Below are positions 1 through 11,280 of a stretch of DNA of 64,000 nucleotides, piece by piece (within the stretch, counting starts at the first letter, position 1; each line of letters opens with the position of its first letter). The stretch is from Labyrinthula sp. Ha (taxonomy: Eukaryota > Sar > Bigyra > Labyrinthulida > Labyrinthulaceae). Below the pieces are notes generated by a model, which was not told the origin of the DNA, searched no databases, and was given only the letters and a program-made list of their open reading frames with translations. The position numbers were made by a program, and so were the translations under genes. The stretch covers positions 62,001 through 126,000 of the forward strand of contig JAALGZ010000038.1 in assembly GCA_015227615.1 (NCBI GenBank). The letters run 5' to 3'.

Positions 1-705
1 TGTTATATCTAAAGTCAATTTAGTAGGCAAAAGAAAAAAAATAAGTATGAAATTAGAGCAGGTGTTTTTTATGCAGTTCTACGGTTAATTGTCATGGGAC
101 TTTTACTGGATGAATATCGAGTATCTGTAACTTCGTTAGAAAAGAAGTTCAAGTTATGAAACATACTTCGCAACATTCAAAAAAGAAGAAACCTGATATG
201 GCGAGTAAAAGGAACAGGGTTTTAGTGGTCTACTGCTTGTGTGCTTAATTTTATTGTAGGTTATCATTTTTATAGGCTTGTATTCTTTAAAAAATGTTGA
301 GAGTGCTGTTTCTAGATAAGGAGACCAGTTTCCAAGGGGGGAAGAAACTAACAGTAAATCGGAATTAACGGTGATATTGCTCGTTAATAATGGTATTAGC
401 TTGTGGAACAGCATATTACTGGTAATTATTGTTATCACGATAACAAGCTCAAGATAATACAGCCATAATTCCTGAACATGTGGTGAGGTGAACGGTTATG
501 GGAAAATGCTTGCAATACAGCATTACCCCACCCTATATTCATGTAAGAATTTAGCAACGTACGTAGTATTAACATATGGGAAAAAGGCATGAAGAAACAA
601 ATAAGCGCAAACAACAATGAAGGCAACCAGGAAGTAGCCTGGGAGTAGTATCATACTCAAATAATACAAATATTTCAGAAAAAGTCAGAATAAAAGAAAT
701 AATTC
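1..705. other. intergenic or window edge, no supported gene
   Basis: AT-rich sequence. Short minus-strand frames exist but they have no recognisable domain and one of them begins with TTG rather than ATG. Nothing here can be supported as a gene; the last part is the upstream region of the membrane-protein gene that starts at 706. Confidence 0.6.
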
Positions 706-1908
706 ATGAGACAGACTTGTTTTGGTCTCTTCCCTGCCGGAAAGTGTGGATTTCAAGGAAGCTGTGTTGTTGTAAACTCATCAGGCAACACAACTATTCA
801 AGAGAAATGTGTATGTGAACCTGGTTGGTCCCAGTCCAAGGAAATGTCCTTATTTTTTCTAGGCGAAGATGATATTGACGTTAATCAGGTCGGACTATGT
901 ACAGAAAACAAATCTCTTCTTTCAGTTCTTTATTTCTTAGCGCTTTTTACAGCTGTTATAGGTTTTATTTATCAAACTTCAAAAATAACAAAAAAGAAAC
1001 ACGTGGTGAAACTTTTTCCCCTTTTGTGTGGTGTTGGGATGGAGATTTTCCTGTGCTTGTATAAATTAGTAAGCTTTGAACAAGCTAATCTTGGAGATGA
1101 TCCCTTGTTCTCAGCTTTTGTTGCAAACACTGTTCTATTATATCTAGCTTCAGTATTAATTTTCTTTAATAGATATATTTTCTACATTCTTAAACGAACT
1201 CAGCTTGGAAATCAGGGATTAGTTAAAAAGGCAAATTTTTTTTCAAAAATGTCTAAACATATATTTTTTAGTGATTTTATTATTTATCAAATGCTTTGGT
1301 TAAGTGTTCTTATGCCGAGAAAAATTGGATTTAATGTAATTAGAATATTTTTGGCTATGACACTATTTCGTACTTTTTATACTCTTTTTATGGTACATAC
1401 TTTATTTGGTACCTTAATTCGAGACATCCGGTTATTTTTAACTCTTGAGAAACCAAGATATAAAATAACTCATAACGCAGCTATAGCGAAGAGCATGGAA
1501 TTTGCAAAGAAGGGATTAGTTGGTTTAAGGTTCTTACGATTAGTTTGTTACTTTTATGGATTTGTGTTCTTTGTGTATGGATTTTTACCTTCAGTGTTTC
1601 CTTTTCTTTTATATACACTGGGCTATCAAGTTCCTTTAATATTTTTAATTTGGAATATTATTTTTATAGCAGCAGCTTATACTAGAAGAAAAAGAAGATC
1701 AATTTCTACATCAGGTACAAAATTAAAAACAAAAACTGGCTTAGGAAGTACATTTGAAAATGTGCGGAAAAAAACACACTTTCCATTTACTTCTCCTGAA
1801 GATATGAATACTGAGAACCTTGTTGTAAGTCAGATAGAAACTCTTCCATTTAGTAATGATAAAGATTATGTGTACCAACCTAGGTATTCCCAAGATAACT
1901 CAATCTAG
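706..1908 (+). CDS. EGF-like, multi-pass membrane protein (paralogue A)
   Basis: A 400-residue intronless protein of unrecognised family. The first ~65 residues carry an EGF-like cysteine pattern (C5, C14, C20, then a CVCEPGW motif, and a further Cys in GLCTEN). About six or seven hydrophobic membrane-spanning segments follow, between residues ~68 and ~335, and then a hydrophilic, basic tail. There is no N-terminal signal peptide, so the Cys-rich domain is presumably exported by the first membrane segment (inference). The protein at 12305-13513 is a clear paralogue: both share the Cys-rich N-terminus, the motifs GLCTEN/GMCTEN, YIFYI, KAxFFSKxSKxIFxSDF, LFRTFYTL and TLFGTLI, and nearly equal length. 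A receptor or sensor role is possible but unproven. Confidence 0.85.
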   Translation: MRQTCFGLFPAGKCGFQGSCVVVNSSGNTTIQEKCVCEPGWSQSKEMSLFFLGEDDIDVNQVGLCTENKSLLSVLYFLALFTAVIGFIYQTSKITKKKHVVKLFPLLCGVGMEIFLCLYKLVSFEQANLGDDPLFSAFVANTVLLYLASVLIFFNRYIFYILKRTQLGNQGLVKKANFFSKMSKHIFFSDFIIYQMLWLSVLMPRKIGFNVIRIFLAMTLFRTFYTLFMVHTLFGTLIRDIRLFLTLEKPRYKITHNAAIAKSMEFAKKGLVGLRFLRLVCYFYGFVFFVYGFLPSVFPFLLYTLGYQVPLIFLIWNIIFIAAAYTRRKRRSISTSGTKLKTKTGLGSTFENVRKKTHFPFTSPEDMNTENLVVSQIETLPFSNDKDYVYQPRYSQDNSI

Positions 1909-4900
1909 TTGTTTTCTCTTAGAAACTTAATTAAATTATATTTTTGTTTGTTTTGGCTTCTAAGAGCGAAGTAGAAAAGTTAGGTTTGTAGCTAAGAATT
2001 GAATATACATGGTTAGCTTTTATAATATTCGTTTGCAACATTTCAGAAACCTTAATTAGAATATGGAAATACTTTTGGAAACTGTTAATAGTCTTATATA
2101 GTACCTCTTGTTTTGTATTGCCATGAATTGATAAGCAAAATGATTACTGATTTTTGTCATCATCCTTTTTGATTCTTTTGCTTTTATTTTGGCTGTAACT
2201 AATATCAGCTGAGTAAATAGGCATAAGTTCAACTTAAATTTCTAAAGAGTTTATTCTACACATTTCAACTTTTATCGCTTCCTTAATGTATCCAGCAAAC
2301 GGTGTGTGATCCAAGTCTCAACTCTTATCTTAGGAGATACGGCTAAACACTTTTAAAACTATTTTTTTTTGATACTAACTTGTGCTTCTTAGCACTTATG
2401 TCAGCTAGCTAATTATAAATCCACATTGTTTAACTCAAGCAATATGAAAACTATCAATTGAAAAGCTATAAAAATTGCCAATAGTGCCTATATTGTTAAG
2501 CAAACAACATATAGTATTTGGTTTAAGTAGTATGAGATTGGGTTATTAACTGAAGTATTTGTTTTTTCGTGTTAAAGACATAAAAGTGAGGTGTACATAA
2601 AGCGTTCTCGAACACATATTAAAACTGAGGCGCCACTTCTGAGTATGAGCAGTGTAAATTCTCAGTCTCATTCATATTAGCTTAGTCTACAGTTTTAGTT
2701 ATAGATTTTTTGTTATTAAATTCTATGCCAAGTACCTAGTGAAATTATATTTGGAAGAATGCGTCACCGCCAAACACATTTGGTAATGAAGGTCCCAGTT
2801 ATTTTTTTAACCCAGATGTATATGGAGATGAACTTAGATGAACCCAATTTCTTGCTTAATCAGATTTAGCTAGCTGAAAACTTGAGATCAGCCTCATTCG
2901 ACTACTCAGTCTAAATGTTGGAATCAGATTTATTACTCGCTTATCTAATTCAACCTTTTTATGTTTTCTGCTGATTATTTCTCTCTACAATAATTACTTT
3001 TTCTTTCAAAAAATCAAGCCTCGGTTTTCAATGACTTTATAAGTAAAATTTAATCTGAATGTTTCCAGCCTTTACTAAGTTAAAGACAAGGTCCACATAC
3101 ATGGAGGTTGATTTTAGGAATTTAATTATCATGTGAATCTTTAAGTTAAAGAAGTGATTTATGGGTGCTGGATGATTAACTTAGAGTGAAGTTCTTGATC
3201 AGTATTATAATTTGTACAATGTATACATCATTCTATCCAACCTAAGATATTTTTGGAAAATTGTCTGTTCTTTCTTGAAACTACATATGAAGCTTAAATA
3301 AAAGCATTAATATAATGCTTACTCAATAAATCCTTACAGCTTAATTATGTAAATAAAAAATAAGTAACCACTTGTATTGGCTACTACTAATTTCAGTACC
3401 ATTCGATTAACGTTGTATGGCCAAGCGTTCTGTGTATCTAGTTTAAATAACAGTAACCCTAACCAATATTAATGATATTGAGAATGAAATCACTTAGATT
3501 AGAGAGATAGTTTCATTATGTTTAATGCAGTAAGGGTTTTAGGTAGAAGACTGTTTCTAAGTCTGGAAGTTTTACTGTGATTTGGTCAGTTTTTTGGTTG
3601 TAGAAAGATGAGGCCTATAAGTCCAAGTTTAAAATTGCACATCATTCTCATGGGCAAAGCAAAGATACTTTAGAGCCTTCAGTTCTTGAAGAGTTTTAAC
3701 GATGCCAGAATCTTGATTTCAACTGCCATGCATGCTGCATTTTCAGAAATTAAATTTTGGCCTGAATCACCCGCCATTGTATCCTATAGAAGAATCAAGA
3801 GTATTGTGACAAAATTAGGCAAAATTACATATGGTGATAGAAATCGTTGCATTAACCTTAGTTCTCTCCGGCATTGATTATAATAAATAAGCAATATTTT
3901 TTTTATGTTGAATTTTGAGTTCTGAGCAGATTTTATTATTCTTATGAACGTTCAAGCACAAACACGTAGTAAATAGGAGGTTTGATACAAAATAATCATT
4001 TTTAGAAGTGAAAGTGCAATTTATCTTATATATGACGTTACTTCTCAACTCTATATTTAGTTTCAGCTTTTCTTAGCAGAGATAATGTATTGGTCAAAAA
4101 ATGGCAAGTGGCATATGAGACATTATAGATGGTGTCACAGTTTAAGATTCGCATGAGAGTTTTAACACAATTTCAAGATATTATCTAAATGACTAAGCTA
4201 TTCTTAGAAATCTGCAGCTAGTCTGGAGTAAGATGCTTGAACTCTTAGGAAAGCCATACTGGGTAAGGTCATATGATATATTCGTCATTTTCCTCTTTCA
4301 TTAATAGGACTTCCAAGTCATGAAAATCCCTCACTCAGGAACCGAGGATTCACAAGCTCAAAGTCAGTATAGAAAAATTTTGGAGCTCTAAGGATTCTTC
4401 ACACTCAATCCAGAATCTCATTGAAAATTTACAACATTTTTAGAGAATTAACTCCATAATCCTTAGTCAAATTCTCAAGACTACTTAACCAATTCCTTGG
4501 AAACCCTCAATTAACTTGTTACTAAGCTCCTCATTCAGTCCCTCAATGGGTTTCTCAATTAATGTCTTAAAAATCATCTGTCAATTCTTTACTCGCAGCT
4601 CAGTGCGACATTAAAACACGCTCAGATTCAGTCAGACACTCGAAATATTCCTTATCTGTTCGAGATAGTCTTCAAAAACCGTAGGCCTATCTCTTCTATC
4701 CACTAGAGTTATTGTTATTATACATACGGTTACTATAAGAAAGTTAAACCCAAGATCAATAATTAGATTTTAACCACAGATTGTTCATGAAAAACCACAA
4801 TTTCTTAACTATAGATTTCAGAGCTACAATTAGTAGATATCAAAGGGACACATATTTCTTATCAAAAATACTAGAGAATTGTGTTAGAGATTTGGTATGA

Positions 4901-6245
4901 TGAGGATTAAACGTATTTGTGGTTTGTCAAAAGATTTTCATTATGAGTTTGAGAGGTATAGATATTTCTTAGTATTAACAAGACTTTCAAAATCTTTTCT
5001 TGGAGAGAATTAAAATGAGATATCTCAGATCTTAAATAAATATTTCTATTAGCTATCTAATTATGCGCAAGATTTATTTCTTTGATTTCATGTTTTCAGA
5101 TTTCAATTCCACCATGAAAATCAAACCATACAAGGACTATAGCCCAAAAAAAAAACGCTACCTGGACTAAAATGTTGATAAGGTTTCAAGTTTCCCTCTG
5201 CATTCAATTACTATAAAATTTGGTTAAATGAAAGATTATATCGCCAATAATTAGAGATGAAATAATTTTTAATTTAAAATTTAATGGCGCAAAGTATTTT
5301 ATTTGGATTGGCTTATGCTAAACGGAATGGAACAAAGGGAATTCTCGCAGAAAACTGATGTATTAAACTAGAAAAAAGCTGAAACAAGTGAAAGATAGAC
5401 TTATAAAATCAGAAATAAATAAAAATATTGAAGGCAAAACAACTTTTTTCACTTTAGAATATAGCTTTGCTACCCATTGAAGAGCCGTGACCTGTCCAGC
5501 CAAACCTAGCCCAAGGGAAAACTTAAACGCAGGGCCCAAGAACGGATTAACTGCTTTAATTTGGTTTGATAGAGAACGTATTGACAATTATTGATAAGCC
5601 TTTAATATTCCAAGCTGCTCTATAGTGTTCTATATAGCAGGTGATACATTAGGGTACTTGGATAGTAAAACTTTTATCTAATCGGGAGATACCTTCGAGT
5701 AGTCAAATACTCAACTATGAGCCGTAGAAACTAGCAGAAGCGTTAGGCTAAAGTACTGTTGTGGCCCAGGCTGTATTCCGTTGGATGGTACGTAATCCAG
5801 AATAACAAACTCGATGGAGGCGCAAACGAGACCCAAAACAGGTCAAAAGTACTTATGCAAGTGTAATTCGTACTTAAGGATGAATTATTAAGTCTTATTA
5901 CTCTTATGAGTAGTAACTTTCTAATATTACCTATATTCGTTAGGCCTTTTGTTTTATTGCTGTTTTATATATTTGGATTATCTGTCGACAGTTAGTTATC
6001 TCTTAACTCCCCAAAACATTATACGACTCTTGATATTGATAATCAATATCGATAAGCATTGACCGATAAATCTAATATGACATATTTAACATTACTATTT
6101 AATATACTAATTTAATAACCTAAATATTAACATACACATATTTAAACACGTCGAGTGAACAAAGAAATAACGGATTGAGACTATCCCAAAAATATGTACA
6201 AAAGGTAAGACTTAGATACATTTTGCCAGGTCAACAAAAAACAAG
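1909..6245. other. 4.3-kb gene desert
   Basis: AT-rich sequence with stops in all frames. A stretch around 4310-4560 is rich in repeated CTCA/TCTCAA words, but no regular unit length is visible. A 74-codon minus-strand frame near 5363-5587 begins with TTG and has no recognised homology. No gene or RNA is supported. Confidence 0.6.
6032..6050. repeat. 19-bp palindrome
   Basis: Perfect inverted repeat of 9 bp arms around one base, GATATTGAT-A-ATCAATATC, about 200 bp upstream of the cyclophilin start. It may be a chance AT-rich palindrome, a binding site, or a scrap of the MITE family, whose ends contain similar TTGATAA words. Confidence 0.4.
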
Positions 6246-6842
6246 ATGAAAAGTATCTGGGTTGTTCTTTGCTTTCTCTTTTCTCTTGCAGCATGCTGGA
6301 AGAAACCTGAACCAAAAATCACGCACCAATGCTACTTTGATATTGAAATTGATGGTAAGCCTCAAGGAAGAATCGTTATGGGCCTATTTGGAAAAGCTGT
6401 CAATAAAACCGCTGAGAATTTCAGGGCACTGTGCACTGGAGAAAAGGGGGTTGGAGAGCAAGGAAAACCACTTCATTACAAGGATTCTATATTCCATAGA
6501 GTTATTCCAAAATTTATGCTTCAGGGCGGAGATTTCACCCATTTTAATGGCATGGGTGGAGAGTCCATCTATGGAAGAAAGTTCAAGGATGAAAACTTCA
6601 ATATCAAGCACGATAAGCCTTACCTGTTGTCTATGGCAAACTCTGGACCAAATTCTAATGGAAGTCAATTCTTCATCACTGTTGTTCCTACTCCTTGGCT
6701 AGATGGAAAACATGTGGTATTTGGGAAAGTTGTTTCTGGAGAGAAGCTTGTGAAGAAGATCGAAAAACTGGGTACTTCTTCTGGAAAAACCAAGAAGGAG
6801 ATCAAAATCACGGACTCCGGAGAAATCAAGGTTGAGGAATAA
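6246..6842 (+). CDS. secreted or ER cyclophilin-type peptidyl-prolyl isomerase
   Basis: A 198-residue cyclophilin catalysing cis-trans isomerisation of prolyl bonds. Residues 1-18 form a hydrophobic signal peptide ending in LAAC. The cyclophilin domain spans ~28-195 and keeps the catalytic set: [15 protein letters not shown] (with the catalytic Arg), [16 protein letters not shown], and [10 protein letters not shown] with the Trp and His of the cyclosporin pocket. The GEKG insert typical of eukaryotic cyclophilin A/B is present. It is intronless and has no KDEL-like retention signal (ends KVEE), so it may be secreted or follow the endomembrane system. It converges with the reductase gene ending at 6937, leaving a 94-bp gap. 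The N-terminus looks like a bacterial lipobox, which is probably coincidental in a eukaryote. Confidence 0.95.
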   Translation: MKSIWVVLCFLFSLAACWKKPEPKITHQCYFDIEIDGKPQGRIVMGLFGKAVNKTAENFRALCTGEKGVGEQGKPLHYKDSIFHRVIPKFMLQGGDFTHFNGMGGESIYGRKFKDENFNIKHDKPYLLSMANSGPNSNGSQFFITVVPTPWLDGKHVVFGKVVSGEKLVKKIEKLGTSSGKTKKEIKITDSGEIKVEE

Positions 6843-6936
6843 GAAGTTAATTAACTTTCTAACCTGCTAAAATTGTTTATCTTTCAAGAGGATCAAAATT
6901 ACAAGCTAACTGAGAACTAATACAAAATACTACTGT

Positions 6937-7999
6937 CTACAACTCTGGTTCAAATGGATCGCCCCTAGCCTTTAAATACCCGACGAACTCGACAATACGA
7001 TCAACAGATTTTCCCCTTTCTCGACCATACATTATAAAAGAGTCTAGAATATGAATATTTTCTTCAACTACCTTATCACTCAAGTTTGCTCTTATGAATT
7101 CTTCGTCAAGAGGTTGCAAACGTTTCCGAGATTGAGATTCTGTAAAGTTAAAAAGCTGACCGCCAATTGTAAATGAAGAAAACTTACCGAATTTCCCGTA
7201 GTGAACCATAATTTGGTTAAATGCACCGACACCAGAAATAAACCTCAAATCTTTTGTATTCAGCTTAGCAGGAAAACTTTGCAATAACAACATCATATGA
7301 CATATCATTCTATGAACAGCAAACGCACCGCAAACTGTTTCTCCATAGTTTAAAACCTTTCCACCAGAACCGATACTCAACGCTGTAGAAAGAGTTTTCT
7401 TTGGATTAGACGATATCAAAAGTGGAAATTTAGTTGAGATTAAAAAGTGGTAAGCTAACTGGGCTTTGTTTACTAGCGTATGCTGCTGATCTCCAGATTG
7501 CCCTGAACTGGGAACTTTGTGGGCTGCAAATAATGGGACCCCATATACAATCCGGTGCGGTGAAAAACCGGCAGGGGAGAAAGCTTTTTCTTGCAGAGTG
7601 ATGTCATAGGTAAGAGAAAGCACAATTGCGTAAGATGGGATATTCTCATTAACTTTTTCTAGAAGTTTTTTTCCAGTTTCTGTTTTTAATTTGATGGATT
7701 GTCTTGAAGTTATGAAAATATCAACATCTGAAAATTTCGAGCGGAACTGCTCGTTGTCCAAAGCACTCACTGGAAGGGAGGTGTAGCGACTAAATGTGAG
7801 AAGAGCTGGTTCATCGTATGCATAGATGGAAATTTGTGACTTTTCTTTGAAGCTCTTAACTCTCTTTTCATTTATTAGGAACACGACTCTAAGGGAATAA
7901 GAAGTGCAAAAGAAAATACTTTGCTTCGGGGTTGAAACGCGTGAAAAGGTGTCCCAGTACAGAAGCGTTTGCTCCATTTCCAAGAATTAGGATCTTCAT
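6937..7999 (-). CDS. ketopantoate reductase-like (PanE/ApbA family) oxidoreductase
   Basis: Two exons, 7999-7920 and 7888-6937, joined across a 31-nt intron, give 343 residues. Exon 1 supplies a classic dinucleotide-binding start, MKILILGNGANASVLGHLF, with the GxGxxA fingerprint. After splicing, the second strand of the Rossmann fold follows (NPEAKVVFLINEKRV). Further motifs (DVDIFITSRQS, then IVLSLTYDI) match the NADPH-domain layout of 2-dehydropantoate 2-reductases, and a helical C-terminal domain follows. Such enzymes make pantoate for coenzyme A, but family members with other substrates are common and I cannot see a decisive active-site Lys/Glu pair. The exon 2 frame also reads through the intron to an in-frame ATG, which would give a protein without the nucleotide-binding motif. 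Confidence 0.7.
7889..7919 (-). other. 31-nt spliceosomal intron (PanE-like gene)
   Basis: Starts GTATTTTC and ends CCCTTAG on the minus strand. Removing it joins the codon fragments AA and A in NPEA-K-VVFLI and restores an uninterrupted Rossmann fold. Confidence 0.8.
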
Positions 8000-8466
8000 T
8001 TAGTGGTGGTCCAGTTTCTAGTTTGGAAGAGTTTGTTTTTGGTAACTTATATTAAACCAAAGTCTACGAAGTCTTGGTCACTATTTCTTCTGTATAATGA
8101 CGTGGCCAGATTCAATAAAAACCTACTGAATAAAGGAATCCAAAATAGACATATCGAACAAAATAAAGAAAGCTTCTCCAGATTTTTTTTTAATATCTAT
8201 CTTACGAGATAATGCGCTACTCAAGAATTGTTCCGTAATTCCAAAAAAAAAGTCCCACCTTCAAATTTTATCATTGTATAATTTAAGATTAAATTCATTA
8301 AAGCAGGTGGTTAACTTGGCTAAACGAGTACCTTTTCAAGAGTTTAGCTTCCTGAATATAGCCTCTTCCCCAGCTTCGGTAGATTCCGCTATTAATTAGG
8401 AAAACTTCCAGTAATTTAGGATGTGTTATGATTGATTTTTCTGAGGACATATTACTGTCACGACTA
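8000..8466. other. intergenic, no gene seen
   Basis: AT-rich sequence upstream of the PanE-like gene. It should contain that gene's promoter, but no motif stands out. Confidence 0.5.
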
Positions 8467-8937
8467 CGTATGGGATTTGATAAAAATTATCAACAATTAT
8501 TTGATAATTGTTTTGACTCTGATTATCAACAATAGAATCGTAATCTTGGTTCTCATTAAATGATTCTGACTTTAATTTGATTATGAATCGATTAAGACAG
8601 TAATGATGGACTGCGCAGCCCTGTTATAAACTGCCGAAAATGTCTTGCTTATTCTCAGCACCGGATGGAAACCCTAAAAAAATCGCCATAAGACATGGGA
8701 ATAATTCAGCAATAGGACGTGGTTGAGCCATGTGGCAAATTATTTGATGCTTTGCGTAAGGTGCAAAAATGAAAAAAATGGCTATTTGACCAGGGCCTTC
8801 TCACAAAACCTTGCACTGACAATTAGTTTATTATCAATTTTCCAAGAAAAAGGCTAGGAATTTATTAGAATGAATCAAGAAAAAAAACATGCGCAATTTT
8901 TTCATGGATAAATTTTCAATATATCAACTCCGAGCCC
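8467..8937 (+). mobile_element. MITE-like element, copy 1
   Basis: A 471-bp non-coding element. Its left end reads CGTATGGGATTTGATAAAA and its right end, reverse complemented, reads GGGCTCGGAGTTGATATA, so the termini are imperfect inverted repeats. It is flanked by CTA on the left and TAG on the right, consistent with a TA target duplication. It is nearly identical to copy 2 in reverse orientation and more distantly related to the copies at 40405 and 63217. The TA duplication fits Tc1/mariner-type mobilisation, but no transposase is present. Confidence 0.75.
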
Positions 8938-10406
8938 TAGTTGGAGCCAGTGTTTACTTACATATTTAGGCTCTTTGAAATGCAAAGAAACCCGATTTTT
9001 CTAGCCCGTATATATTGACAATGCAAGCATTATCCATCTACTGGCCTTGATTGTAATCAAAGGTCCCAGTTAATGTATTTTTCTAGTATTCTGGAAGTTC
9101 CTGTTGAATAACGAAAGTACAACATTACAATGAGTCACCTCATTGAGTTGCAAACACAGTATTTACAAGTTTCTCCCTACGATGGTTAATAACACAGTAG
9201 TTAACAACATCTTTTTAGCTGTTCAAGGGGACTAAGTTCTACTTTAGAGGTTTATTTCCACGTATTGGAAGCTATGAACTAAGAAAAAAATTAGAATAGG
9301 ATTGATGCACTATATATCAGCTTAGACTCAAACACTATAGTCACTTCATTAAACAAAGCAACTTACTTTCCACCATAGCTATTGATCTTACTAATATAAT
9401 TTATATCATTTTAAGTTTTTTCTTAGAAGTGACGGTGTTCCATTTAATTGGTAATCAATGAAATTGAAAGTAGATAGGAAAAGCCTATAATTTATTGAGT
9501 TAGAGAGTCAAAAAACTGCATCATTGAAAATGTTTCTATCATTTGGATCAAGGAAATATTTCTTGGGCTAAGAGCAAAGAACTGGATCTTTTTTGGCACT
9601 TTCTAATGGACGAATAGAGAGCTCCAACACCAAACTATTTTGGAGTTATTATGTAGCCAATAATTTTTAAGTACTTTGAATATAAATATTGCAGAAAATA
9701 AGCTGTATTGTATCAGATAGGAAGTTTGAGTGTATAACGTAGCAAAGTGGGATGTGATTTGGCCAAGCACAACATCAAGAAGTTCTTAATTGCAGATAAG
9801 CTTCCGAATATAACCATGAGAGAAAACAGTGGAGAGGTAAATGAGAAGTAAAATTTAATGGGAAGATTTCAAAGCCATTGCAAGACCTAAGAAAAATAAA
9901 TAGGAAAAATGGCATACACGTTGACGAGAAAACTCTAAGTTCCACATCTGGGTTGCCATGCTATCAAACATTGTACTCTGAACAGGTGTATGAAAAGCAA
10001 AGTCACATTTCCTGGGATAACATCAATGATAGATTAATAGTTGGGGAGAAATGAAGCAGATTGAGCAGCTGTCATCGAACCTGAGTAATTAAATAGCTCC
10101 AAACTTCTTACTAAAAATGTGTTTGTTAATTTGCTAATGACAGAGTCGTCATGGAAATGTGTTGAAACTCTGAAGTGCTCTTATAGCTAAGCCTAAGTGC
10201 TAACGTTGAGCAAGCGGGGGGTTTTCAATAACCAACCGGAAAAGAAGCTATGATTTCAATAAACTGCAAGTTAAAGACTACCCACTCTACTTGTAAGAGC
10301 AAACCATGCATCAAATATAGTCTGAGTATGTTTATTCAAGGAAACAAACTAAGAAATATGATTAAGAAATGTAACAGGAAAATATTTAGAACTTTGTTCA
10401 TGACTA
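8938..10406. other. spacer between inverted MITE copies
   Basis: 1.47 kb of AT-rich DNA without any open frame of note. No transposase-like sequence is present, so the flanking arms do not look like the ends of one autonomous transposon. Confidence 0.6.
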
Positions 10407-10876
10407 GGGCTCGGAGTTGATATATTGAAAATTTATCCATGAAAAAATTGCGCATGTTTTTTTTCTTGATTCATTCTAATAAATTCCTAGCCTTTTCTTG
10501 GAAAATTGATAATAAACTAATTGTCAGTGCAAGGTTTTGTGAGAAGGCCATGGTCAAATAGCCATTTTTTTCATTTTTGCACCTTACGCAAAGCATCAAA
10601 TAATTTGCCACATGGCTCAACCACGTCCTATTGCCGAATTATTCCCATGTCTTATGGCGATTTTTTTAGGGTTTCCATCCGGTGCTGAGAATAAGCAAGA
10701 CATTTTCGGCAGTTTATAACAGGGCTGCGCAGTCCATCATTACTGTCTTAATCGATTCATAATCAAATTAAAGTCAGAATCATTTAATGAGAACCAAGAT
10801 TACGATTCTATTGTTGATAATCAGAGTCAAAACAATTATCAAATAATTGTTGATAATTTTCACTATATCCGATGCC
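10407..10876 (-). mobile_element. MITE-like element, copy 2 (inverted)
   Basis: A 470-bp element that is the reverse complement of copy 1 with only a handful of differences along its length. Its own flanks are CTA on the left and TAG on the right, so it appears to be a complete insertion with its own TA duplication rather than an arm of a longer element. Confidence 0.75.
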
Positions 10877-11280
10877 TAGCAGCAACACATGACTTCATTA
10901 ATCTTCATCTCAAGAAAGCATCTAGATAAGTGCATCACTACCCAGGCCTTAGAGTAATCTAGCACGCTGTAGTTTACATCTTTTTTTACGATATCAGCCT
11001 ACGCTTTACAATCCCTGAAAGACATGGTTTCATTGCATAACATCTTTACTGATCAACTCAAATCAATAGTTATATACCCAAATTCTGTCAAGCACTGTTG
11101 TGGCATTCATTACAATACTTGGTCATAGCAAATATAATTTGCTGTGAAATATGTTTACAGTAAGTTGGAGAAGCTTTAGTCTAGATAATCCTAAAGATGC
11201 TTTTACAATGATTCTCTGAATTACAAACAAGCAAAATCAAGAACTAAAATTTTATAAGCATTCAACTAAAAATATAAACT
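10877..11280. other. intergenic, no gene seen
   Basis: AT-rich sequence between the second inverted MITE copy and the 3' end of the C-CAP-like gene. No coding signal. Confidence 0.5.

Noticed and set aside
154-626. Two minus-strand frames of 94 and 63 codons at the window start
   Set aside because: The second begins with TTG, neither has a domain or signal, and their composition is like the surrounding non-coding DNA.
3686-3877. Plus-strand 63-codon frame
   Set aside because: Starts with TTG inside a gene desert and has no recognisable content.
5363-5587. Minus-strand 74-codon frame with a hydrophobic tail
   Set aside because: No ATG at the start and no recognisable family; a terminal exon of a small gene cannot be excluded but nothing supports it.
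6262-6702. Alternative plus-strand frame of 146 codons
   Set aside because: It lies wholly inside the cyclophilin gene in another frame; the cyclophilin motifs decide the true frame.
8467-10876. A single 2.4-kb transposon with 470-bp terminal inverted repeats
   Set aside because: Each arm has its own terminal repeats and TA-type flanks, and related single copies occur elsewhere, so two separate insertions fit better.
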